Source: Aureimonas sp. Leaf324 (GTDB taxonomy: Bacteria > Pseudomonadota > Alphaproteobacteria > Rhizobiales > Rhizobiaceae). Taken from it: 64,000 bases of DNA. Both the position numbers and the translations under genes were made by a program. This document shows, in pieces, positions 7,649 through 14,747 of this stretch. The first letter of the stretch is position 1. Each line of letters starts with the position of its first letter. Under the pieces are notes generated by a model that saw nothing but the letters and a program-made list of their open reading frames with translations, ran no database searches and had not been told where the DNA came from. Location of the stretch: positions 1,645 through 65,644 of the forward strand of contig NZ_LMOH01000023.1 of the NCBI RefSeq assembly GCF_001423245.1, in the 5' to 3' direction.

Positions 7649-8737
7649 TCAGGCTGCCCCGGTCTCCAGTCGGGCCTGCGGCCGTGACTGGAGGAAGTAG
7701 ATGAGTTCCGCGACCGCCTTGAAGAACTGCGGCGGAATCATCTGGTCGATTTCTACATGGTCGTACATCGACCTTGCCAAGAGCTTGTCTTCGATCACCG
7801 GGATGTCGTTGGTCTCGGCGATCTCGCGGATCTTCAGTGCCAGGACGTCGACACCCTTGGCGACGACCACCGGCGCGCCGCCCTCCTCGCGCACGTAGCG
7901 CAGGGCGATGGCGTAGTGCGTCGGGTTGGCGATCACGACGGTCGCACGCGGCACCGCCGCCATCATGCGCCGCTTGGTGCGCTCGCGGGCGATCTGGCGC
8001 TGGCGGGCCTTGACCATCGGGTCGCCCTCCGCCTGCTTCATCTCGTCCTTGATCTCCTGCTTGGACATGCGCAGGTCGCGCCGCCACAGGATGCGAGAGA
8101 AGAGAAGATCGGCGGCGACCAGCACGATCGTGGCGACCGACACGGCCGCCAGAAGCCGCATCGCAAGGCCGAGGATCGTTTCGGGAAGCAGGAGTGGGTC
8201 CGAGAACATCGTCTTCAACAGCAGGGGAAGTTCGTCGGACAAGATCCAACCGACGATGATCGTAACGGCGGAGAACTTGAATAAGGCTTTACCGAACTCG
8301 GTGAATCCGCGCCGCCCGAACAGACGCCCCCAGCCGCTCGACAGCGACAGGTTGGAATACTTCGGCCGGATGCGCTCGAGGTTGATCTGCGGCGGGTTTT
8401 GCAGGAGCGAGGCGAGAATGCCGGCGAGCATGAAGAGGCCGGTCGCCGGCAGCACGAACCGGGCGCTCTGCAGCGCCATCGCGTGGAGAAACTGTAGAGC
8501 GTCGATTCCGTTCCCGATCGACCACTGCGTCGGGTTCTCGAAGGTGACCTTGAGGTCGCTGGCGAGTTGCGCCGCGTTGTTGCGCGCCTGGAAGACGACG
8601 ACGGCGATGGCGGCAAGAAGCGAGGCGAGGATCGGCGCTTCGCGCGAGACGGGAAGATTTCCCTTCTCGACGGTATCGCGGATCTTCTTCTCCGTCGGTT
8701 CCTCGGTTTGGGACTCCTTGTCCGCACCCTCCGACAT
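7649..8737 (-). CDS. flhB: Flagellar export protein FlhB
   Basis: 362 residues. The N-terminus SQTEEPTEKKIRDTVEKGN, four membrane segments and the self-cleavage motif NPTH (in VVIANPTHYAIALRY, about residue 275) identify FlhB, which switches export from rod/hook to filament substrates after cutting itself at NPTH. The C-terminal cytoplasmic domain is complete, ending in a Gln/Arg-rich tail. It lies 70 bases after fliG, with a terminator-like hairpin in the gap, so it may be transcribed partly on its own. Confidence 0.96.
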   Translation of the reverse strand: MSEGADKESQTEEPTEKKIRDTVEKGNLPVSREAPILASLLAAIAVVVFQARNNAAQLASDLKVTFENPTQWSIGNGIDALQFLHAMALQSARFVLPATGLFMLAGILASLLQNPPQINLERIRPKYSNLSLSSGWGRLFGRRGFTEFGKALFKFSAVTIIVGWILSDELPLLLKTMFSDPLLLPETILGLAMRLLAAVSVATIVLVAADLLFSRILWRRDLRMSKQEIKDEMKQAEGDPMVKARQRQIARERTKRRMMAAVPRATVVIANPTHYAIALRYVREEGGAPVVVAKGVDVLALKIREIAETNDIPVIEDKLLARSMYDHVEIDQMIPPQFFKAVAELIYFLQSRPQARLETGAA

Positions 8738-8756
8738 GCCGCGCCCGCCCTCTCAC

Positions 8757-8799
8757 GAAACAAAGAGCGGCCCCGTGCGCCCTCTAGCGCCGGGACCGC
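8757..8799 (-). terminator. Terminator-like hairpin between fliG and flhB
   Basis: Arms 8767-8775 and 8791-8799 (GCGGTCCCG with CGGGGCCGC on the minus strand, one G-U pair) enclose a 15-base loop and are followed by TCTTTGTTTC. On the plus strand the G-U pair becomes a C-A mismatch, so the hairpin favours minus-strand transcripts, that is, the fliG end. Confidence 0.55.
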
Positions 8800-8807
8800 G
8801 ATGGTGG

Positions 8808-9836
8808 TCAGCCCTCGACCTTCTCGGCAAGGTCGATGCGCCCTTCGGCGGCGAGCCGCAGGGCGGCTCCGGCGATGGCGCGCCGGGCGGCTTGGATGGC
8901 GTCGGCGGCGGCCGGCTCGTTGCGTCCGAGTTCGGCCTCCACCATGCGGCGGGCGCGGGCGCCGAGCGCCGAGAGCACCGCCTCGCGCAGGTCCTGCGGC
9001 GCGCCGCTCAGCGCGATCGTGACCTGTTCGACCTGGATCGCGTCGAAGAGGACGAGGCGGCCCTTCTTCGACAGCTCGGCGACGTCCTCGAAGGCGAAGA
9101 GCAGCTTGCGGAGCGCGGCGGCCTCTTCCGGCTCGGTGGTCTCCAGCGAGGCGAGGAGTTCCTCGGTCTGCGCCTTGTCCATCCGGTTCACGATCTCGGC
9201 CATCGTCGCGTAGCGCTCGCGGCGCTCGGCGCCGTTCGAGCTTGAGACGAACGCCTCGCGGCAGCGCCGCTCGATCAGCCGCGCGATCGCCTCGGGCGGC
9301 GGCGCCGAGGAGAGCATGCGGCGCATGATGTCGTTGCGGCGCGCGGGCGCCATGCCGGCGACGACGACCGCCGCCACATCCGACTTCAGGCGCTGCAGGA
9401 TGTAGGCCGCGACCTGCGGATGCTCGCGGTCGAGGATCTTGGCGAGCGCCTCGGCGCCGAGCTGCTCGATCTCCTGCCAGACCGGGACGCCGCTCTCGTC
9501 CATCGGCATCGCCTCGCCCTCGAAGACGATCGCCAGATCCTCGTTCGACAGGCTCGAGCGCAAGAGCTTGGTCATCTCGTCGTTGAGGCCGGTGATCGCC
9601 GCCCCGGCGCGGAACGCGTCCTGGAAGTCGGCGACGATCTCGTCGAGCTCCATCGGGGTGACCGAGCTCGGCAGCGCCGCGCTCTGGCGCAGCGCCCGGA
9701 TCTCCTCGGCGCTGAAATGCTTCAGGAGCTTGGTCGCGCCCTCGCCGCCCAGCGTCAGAAGCAGGACGGCGGCGCGCGAGGCGCCGCTCAGCGTCGGCGC
9801 TCCCAGTTCGCGGCTCTGATAGGCTTCCGAGAGCAT
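8808..9836 (-). CDS. fliG: Flagellar motor switch protein FliG
   Basis: 342 residues, normal for FliG. The middle domain contains the EHPQ motif (REHPQVAAYILQRL, about residue 155), and the C-terminal domain carries the charged torque helix region DLREAVLSALGARARRMVEAEL. FliG joins the MS ring to the C ring and contacts MotA in the stator; motA lies upstream in the same cluster. It starts 6 bases after the fliN stop. Confidence 0.96.
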   Translation of the reverse strand: MLSEAYQSRELGAPTLSGASRAAVLLLTLGGEGATKLLKHFSAEEIRALRQSAALPSSVTPMELDEIVADFQDAFRAGAAITGLNDEMTKLLRSSLSNEDLAIVFEGEAMPMDESGVPVWQEIEQLGAEALAKILDREHPQVAAYILQRLKSDVAAVVVAGMAPARRNDIMRRMLSSAPPPEAIARLIERRCREAFVSSSNGAERRERYATMAEIVNRMDKAQTEELLASLETTEPEEAAALRKLLFAFEDVAELSKKGRLVLFDAIQVEQVTIALSGAPQDLREAVLSALGARARRMVEAELGRNEPAAADAIQAARRAIAGAALRLAAEGRIDLAEKVEG

Positions 9837-9842
9837 CGTGTC

Positions 9843-10289
9843 TTAGGCGCCCTTGGCGCGGGGCTGGCGTGCGGTGGGAGCGACGATCTCGGTCAGCGTG
9901 ATGCCGAAGCGCGATTCCTCGTTCTCGAGCACGACGACCTCGCCGCGCGCCACGATGCGCCCGTTCACGATCAGGTCGACCGGATCGGAGATGTTGGTGT
10001 CGAGCTTCACGACGGCGCCGCGTCCGAGCTTCATCAGGTTGGCAACCGGCATCACGGTGGAGCCGAGCACGACCTGCATCGTGACCGGGATGTTCATGAT
10101 GACGTCGAGATTGGGGGTCACTTCGGCGACCGTCTCCTCCTCGACGTCGGCAAAGCTCATGCCGTGGCCCATGTGATGGGCGTCTTCGGCATCCTCGACC
10201 GCCTCGTCCATCTCGAAACCGTTGTCCATGGCGCCGAACTGGCCGCCGAACTGGGTCTCGGTCTCGAGTTCCATCGTCTCGTTCTGCAT
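9843..10289 (-). CDS. fliN: Flagellar motor switch protein FliN
   Basis: 148 residues. An acidic, Met/His-rich N-terminal extension (about residues 1-60) leads to the SpoA-like C-terminal domain: IMNIPVTMQVVLGSTVMPV, LGRGAVVKLD, PVDLIVNGRIVARGEVVV. This is the FliN core that forms the base of the C ring. Rhizobial FliN proteins carry similar N-terminal extensions. It lies between the DUF6468-like gene and fliG. Confidence 0.94.
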   Translation of the reverse strand: MQNETMELETETQFGGQFGAMDNGFEMDEAVEDAEDAHHMGHGMSFADVEEETVAEVTPNLDVIMNIPVTMQVVLGSTVMPVANLMKLGRGAVVKLDTNISDPVDLIVNGRIVARGEVVVLENEESRFGITLTEIVAPTARQPRAKGA

Positions 10290-10334
10290 CGGGGTCGTCC
10301 TCGGGAAGGTCTGGATCGCCGGGCGATCCGCAAA

Positions 10335-10703
10335 TTAACGAATAGCGCTCGGAACTGACGCGAAGCGGGAGATCGCGTCGTTGTCGTGGGGGATCGCGGC
10401 GGCGGTGACCGGGGCGCCACGCTTCTGCTCGTAGGAGTCGAGCAGGATGTCGAGACGCTCGACCAGGTCCTGTGCCTCGGCCGCGCGCTCCTCGAGGGCG
10501 CGCAGGGTGCGAACGCCTTCGCTCTTCAGGAGCACCACGGCGTTGGCCGCGCGGTTGATCGAGGCATCGGCATCCTCAAGCGCCTGGCGAAAGCCGGTCT
10601 CCTCGGAGCGCAGTCGCTTCAGCTCCTTGTACATGGAGCCCGTCCGCCAGCTCGTGACCAGCAAGGCCGCGACGAGAACGGCGTCAATGAGCCAGGATGT
10701 CAT
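10335..10703 (-). CDS. Membrane-anchored coiled-coil protein, DUF6468-like, in flagellar cluster
   Basis: 122 residues from the ATG at 10703, which lies 20 bases inside the end of fliM. One membrane segment (about residues 3-18, LIDAVLVAALLVTSW) is followed by a long predicted coiled coil (about residues 22-95, rich in Glu/Arg/Leu heptads) and a short tail. Alphaproteobacterial flagellar clusters often hold such a small protein between fliM and fliN, annotated DUF6468. Its position suggests a function at the motor or membrane; none is established to my knowledge. Confidence 0.8.
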   Translation of the reverse strand: MTSWLIDAVLVAALLVTSWRTGSMYKELKRLRSEETGFRQALEDADASINRAANAVVLLKSEGVRTLRALEERAAEAQDLVERLDILLDSYEQKRGAPVTAAAIPHDNDAISRFASVPSAIR

Positions 10704-11619
10704 CGATGAACTCCTCGGTCGGATCCACGGGTTCGGACACCTTGATGACGTAGGTGTCGCGCGAGCGGCCCATCGAGCCGCGGAAGAGGCGCTGCCCCTC
10801 GCATTCCAGGAGCACGAGGCTCTGCATCGTAGCGTCCAGCGCGAGTGTCTGGCCGACATGGAAGGTCGAGATCTCGCCCAGCGAGGTCTGCTGCTCGCAC
10901 AGGATGGCGCGAACGTGCATGTCGGTCTTCTGGAACCCGGCCTCGAGGTCGCGCGCCCAGGTCTCGTCGACGATCGACGGGCCCTCGTCGGGGACGGCGG
11001 CGAACTTGCGCCGATGCGGCGACAGGACGGATTCCGGGATCGCCACCCGCAGCGCCGCCTCGCAGCGACCGATCGACAGGCGGAAGCGGAACTCGATGAA
11101 GGTGCGCGCGTCGGGTGCGATCCACTCGTCGAGCTTCTCGCCGATCGTTTCGGCCAGCAGCCGGTCGGCCGACATGCCGAGCGTGACGACGTCGGCGAAG
11201 ACGGCGTTGCCGGTCTCGACGAAGCCGCGCAGCGCCGCGTCGGCGAAGAAGCGGCCGACGCTGGTCAGCGGGCGACCGGGTGCCGGCGCGTCGCGGCCGT
11301 CGCCTCCGAAGCCCGCTTCCGTCACCGTGTCGGCGAAGCGTCCGTCGGCCGCGACGAGCGCCATCTCGCGCCACTTCGAGGAACGCACCGTCAGCACCAG
11401 CTGCGTGTCGGTGTCCGACAGGGCCGAGGGCGACAGGACGAAGGGCGAGGATGCGATGAACTCGACGGCGAGCGGCGAGGCATGACCTGCCGCCAGCTTG
11501 GCGGACACGGCCTCGGCCCACTTGGTTCCGATCTGCTTGAGGCGCGGGAAGCGCTCGGGCTCGATCCGGGCGGCGGAGCGCAGGCGCTCGCCGATGTTGC
11601 GTTCGGTGACCGTGTCCAT
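10684..11619 (-). CDS. fliM: Flagellar motor switch protein FliM (divergent rhizobial type)
   Basis: 311 residues. The sequence is divergent compared with enterobacterial FliM, but the central CheC-like domain and a C-terminal SpoA-type domain (LGEISTFHVGQTLALDAT and RGSMGRSRDTYVIKV) are visible. The classical N-terminal CheY-binding motif is not obvious. FliM is the C-ring component that receives phospho-CheY. It follows motA by 9 bases. Position between motA and fliN matches rhizobia and supports the call. Confidence 0.88.
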   Translation of the reverse strand: MDTVTERNIGERLRSAARIEPERFPRLKQIGTKWAEAVSAKLAAGHASPLAVEFIASSPFVLSPSALSDTDTQLVLTVRSSKWREMALVAADGRFADTVTEAGFGGDGRDAPAPGRPLTSVGRFFADAALRGFVETGNAVFADVVTLGMSADRLLAETIGEKLDEWIAPDARTFIEFRFRLSIGRCEAALRVAIPESVLSPHRRKFAAVPDEGPSIVDETWARDLEAGFQKTDMHVRAILCEQQTSLGEISTFHVGQTLALDATMQSLVLLECEGQRLFRGSMGRSRDTYVIKVSEPVDPTEEFIDDILAH

Positions 11620-11628
11620 GGTCCCTCC

Positions 11629-12495
11629 TTATGCGGCCGAGGGGGCGCCGCCGATCGTCTCGGCTTCCACCTGATCGATGGTCGGACGGTCGTAGGCGGA
11701 GATCGCCTTGCGGCCGTATTCGAGAGCGACCTGCGGCAGGGCGCCGTTCATGTAGGCGATGAGCGTCTGCTTGATGATGACGTACATGCGCATCTTCTTC
11801 TCGCGCACGCCCTTCACCTTGGTGGCGAGCGGAGCGAACACGCCGTAGGAGAAGAAGATGCCTGCGAAGGTACCGACGAGCGCCGCGCCGACGAGATGTC
11901 CGAGCACTTCCGGCGACTGATCGAGCGCGCCCATGGCGTGCACGATACCCAGAACCGCGGCGACGATGCCGAGCGCGGGCAGGCCGTCGGCGATGTCCTG
12001 GATCGCGTGCTTGGGCTTCAGCTGGTCGCGGGCGACCGTCTGGATCTCCTCCTCCATCAGCGCCTCGATCTCGTGCGGACGGGCGTTGCCGACGATGATG
12101 AGACGGCAGTAGTCGCAGATGAAGTCGGTCATCGGCTTGTTCTTCAGGATGCTCGGAAAGGCGCTGAAGATGACCGACTCGGATGGGTTGTCGACATGCG
12201 ACTCGAACTCCGAGCGCGACTTCGACTTCATCTCCCGCATCAGGGAGTGCAGAAGGCTCAGGAGGTCGAGATAGTCGCGCTGCTTCGGAACCGCGTTCTT
12301 GAACGCCTCGCCGATCGCCTTGCCCGTGTCCTTCACGACCTTCATGTTGTTGGCGATCAGGAACGTGCCGAGCGCCGCGCCCAGAATGATCAGAAGCTCG
12401 TAGGGCTGCCAGAGAACATAGAGATGTCCGCCAGACGCAACGTAGCCGCCCAGAACGCAGCCGACCGTCACGATAAGGCCGAGAATGATACCCAT
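11629..12495 (-). CDS. motA: Flagellar stator protein MotA
   Basis: 288 residues, normal for MotA. Four membrane segments are visible: about 2-20, 31-48, 168-190 ([21 protein letters not shown]) and 200-222. The cytoplasmic loop holds [19 protein letters not shown] with charged residues that contact FliG. MotA with MotB forms the proton-driven stator; motB is not in this window, as in rhizobia, where motBC lie elsewhere. It is the first gene of the motA-fliM-DUF6468-fliN-fliG run. Confidence 0.96.
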   Translation of the reverse strand: MGIILGLIVTVGCVLGGYVASGGHLYVLWQPYELLIILGAALGTFLIANNMKVVKDTGKAIGEAFKNAVPKQRDYLDLLSLLHSLMREMKSKSRSEFESHVDNPSESVIFSAFPSILKNKPMTDFICDYCRLIIVGNARPHEIEALMEEEIQTVARDQLKPKHAIQDIADGLPALGIVAAVLGIVHAMGALDQSPEVLGHLVGAALVGTFAGIFFSYGVFAPLATKVKGVREKKMRMYVIIKQTLIAYMNGALPQVALEYGRKAISAYDRPTIDQVEAETIGGAPSAA

Positions 12496-12683
12496 CGGGC
12501 TAACCCTTGAACGATAAAGGAATTCGTAAGAAGGATTAACGAGGCGGACTTGCGCGAGACTGTGCGTTCCCGACGCGCCCCGGTCAGCCTCGATCCATTC
12601 GCACCGGGCAGTATCGCTGCGATTCCGGCCCGTCCTTCGGGCGGCGCCGGCGCTCGCCCAGCTGCCCAGTCCCGGATCGCATC
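12496..12683. promoter_or_regulatory. Divergent promoter region between motA and flgF
   Basis: 188 bases between two divergent flagellar operons, with no gene visible. Close to motA it is AT-rich and contains TTAATCCTTCTTACG (minus strand, around 12521-12536), which matches only one half of a CtrA site. No clear -10/-35 pair or palindrome was found. Confidence 0.4.
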
Positions 12684-13409
12684 ATGCAAACCTCGCTCCC
12701 CGTCGCCCTCTCCGCGCAGCTTGCCATGGAGAAGCGTCTCGATACGCTGGCCAACAACCTGGCGAACGTCGGCACGGCGGGCTTCCGCGCCGAGGAGGTG
12801 AAGTTCGAGAGCGTCCTGTCGCGGGCGTCCTCGCGCTCCGTCGCCTTCGCCTCGCAGGGCCAGCAGTATCTCTCGACGCGGGCCGGCGCCCTCACCGAGA
12901 CCGGCAACCCGCTCGACATGGCGGTCGCCGGCGAGGCCTTCTTCGCCATCCAGACGCCGAAGGGCACAGTCTACACGCGCGACGGGCGAATGCAGATGTC
13001 GGACGCCGGCGAGCTCCGCACGGTCAACGGCGAGCCCTTCCTCGATGTCGGCGGCGCACCGCTGCAGATCGACCCGAACGGCGGTCCAATCCACATCGCC
13101 CACGACGGCATGATCACGCAGGGCGCCGGCCAGATCGGGGCGGTGGGCCTCTTCAAGATGCCGGCCGGCGCCAACCTCTCGCGCGCCGGCACGTCCGGCG
13201 TTGTCCCCGACGCCAAGGCCCAGCCGATCGTCGACTTCGACGAGAACCGGATCGCACAAGGGTTCGTCGAGGGATCGAACGTCAATCCGATCCTGGAAAT
13301 GACCCGCCTGATCGAGGTGCAGCGCATTTTCGAGCAGGCCGCCAACATGATCCAGACCTCCGAGAACTCGCTGAATGAAGCCGTCACGCAGCTCGGAGCG
13401 CCCAAGTGA
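12684..13409 (+). CDS. flgF: Flagellar rod protein FlgF
   Basis: 241 residues. The N-terminus has LDTLANNLANVGTAGFRAEEV, the rod-protein signature, and the C-terminus VEGSNVNPILEMTRLIEVQRIF is the matching end helix. FlgF is a proximal rod subunit. The ATG at 12684 is preferred from the conserved start. Its stop overlaps the fliI start as GTGA, so flgF and fliI are coupled. This pair is transcribed away from the main flagellar block. Confidence 0.95.
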   Translation: MQTSLPVALSAQLAMEKRLDTLANNLANVGTAGFRAEEVKFESVLSRASSRSVAFASQGQQYLSTRAGALTETGNPLDMAVAGEAFFAIQTPKGTVYTRDGRMQMSDAGELRTVNGEPFLDVGGAPLQIDPNGGPIHIAHDGMITQGAGQIGAVGLFKMPAGANLSRAGTSGVVPDAKAQPIVDFDENRIAQGFVEGSNVNPILEMTRLIEVQRIFEQAANMIQTSENSLNEAVTQLGAPK

Positions 13410-14734
13410 CGGAAGCCAGCCGGAAGAGGGATCTGTCCGGCCTCGATGAACCGCTCGTGCGCATCAGCGGGCATGTGGTCGACGTCACGCCCCAGTCCTT
13501 CCGTGTCGCCGGCCTCAGCCCCTATGTCCGGCTCGGCGACTGCATCGTCTGCGAGGGGCCGCAGGGTCCCGAGCTCGGTGAGGTCGTGCGCGTCGAGGAG
13601 GCGGCCGCCACGGTCAAGCCGTTCGCCGTGCGCTTCCAGAGCGGCGTGCGCACGCTCGCCTATCGCACCGGCCCCGTCACCGTCGCCCCCTCCCCGGCCT
13701 GGAAGGGCCGCACGGTGGACGCGTTCGGGCGCCCCTGCGACGACCTCGGCCCGCTCGAGAACGGCGACACCGAGTTCGTCACCGACAGCCTTCCCGACGC
13801 CGCGATGCGCCGGGCGCGCATCCGCCAGCCGGTGCCGACGCGGGTCCGGGCGATCGACATCTTCACGCCGCTGATCCGCGGCCAGCGCATGGGTATCTTC
13901 GCGGGCTCGGGCGTCGGCAAGTCGACACTCATGGGCATGCTCGCGCGCGCGCCGGGCTTCGACACGGTGGTGGTCGCGCTCGTAGGCGAGCGCGGGCGCG
14001 AAGTGCGCGAGTTCCTCGAGGAGACCATGCAGGGCGAGCTGTCGCGCGTCGTCACGGTGGTGGCGACGGGCGACGAGAGCGCCATGATGCGCCGCCTCGC
14101 GCCGAAGACCGCGATGACGGTGGCCGAGTATTTCCGCGATCGTGGCGAGCACGTGCTCCTGATCGTCGATTCCGTCACGCGCCTTGCCCATGCGGCGCGG
14201 GACGTCGCGCTCGCCGCCGGCGAGCCGCCGGTCGCGCGCGGCTATCCGCCGAGCGTCTTCTCCGAACTGCCGCGCCTTCTGGAGCGGGCCGGGCCTGGTG
14301 CGGAAGGCAGCGGCACGATCACCGGCCTCTTCGCCGTCCTCGTCGACGGCGACGACCACAACGAACCGGTCGCGGACGCGATCCGCGGAACGCTCGACGG
14401 GCACATCGTCCTTGACCGGACGATCGCGGAAGAAGGCCGCTTCCCCGCCATCGACCTGCTCAAGTCGATCTCCCGCATGGCCGATCTCGCCTGGAAGCCG
14501 GAGGAGCGCGAGCTCGTGTCGCGGCTGAAGGCGATGATCGCACGCTTCGAGGACACGCGCGACCTTCGGCTTCTCGGCGGATACCAGCGCGGCGCCGATC
14601 CGACGCTCGACCAGGCCGTCGACCTCGTGCCCCACGTCTTCGGCTGCATGATGCAGCATCCGGGCGACGAACCCTCGACCATGCCGTTCGAGGAACTGTC
14701 GCAGCGCCTCAAGGCGGGCCTGTCGGGCGGTTGA
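13406..14734 (+). CDS. fliI: Flagellum-specific ATPase FliI
   Basis: 442 residues from a GTG overlapping the flgF stop. The Walker A motif GSGVGKSTLMGML is at about residue 170, Walker B is in HVLLIVDSVTRLAHA, and ERGREVREFLEE is the type III ATPase motif. FliI unfolds and delivers export substrates with FliH and FliJ, which are not seen here. The length is typical. It converges on the GGDEF/EAL gene, 13 bases away. Confidence 0.97.
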   Translation: MTEASRKRDLSGLDEPLVRISGHVVDVTPQSFRVAGLSPYVRLGDCIVCEGPQGPELGEVVRVEEAAATVKPFAVRFQSGVRTLAYRTGPVTVAPSPAWKGRTVDAFGRPCDDLGPLENGDTEFVTDSLPDAAMRRARIRQPVPTRVRAIDIFTPLIRGQRMGIFAGSGVGKSTLMGMLARAPGFDTVVVALVGERGREVREFLEETMQGELSRVVTVVATGDESAMMRRLAPKTAMTVAEYFRDRGEHVLLIVDSVTRLAHAARDVALAAGEPPVARGYPPSVFSELPRLLERAGPGAEGSGTITGLFAVLVDGDDHNEPVADAIRGTLDGHIVLDRTIAEEGRFPAIDLLKSISRMADLAWKPEERELVSRLKAMIARFEDTRDLRLLGGYQRGADPTLDQAVDLVPHVFGCMMQHPGDEPSTMPFEELSQRLKAGLSGG

Positions 14735-14747
14735 TCCGACCCGAAGC

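Noticed and set aside
10447-12510. A 687-codon open frame antisense to fliM and motA
   Set aside because: It covers recognisable flagellar genes on the other strand; its composition (Arg/Asp/Val-rich) is typical of antisense shadows.
12496-12683. A second CtrA site between motA and flgF
   Set aside because: Only one TTAA half-site is present; the other half reads TACG.
12971-14659. A 562-codon open frame antisense to flgF and fliI
   Set aside because: It is a shadow of two well-supported genes in a GC-rich region.
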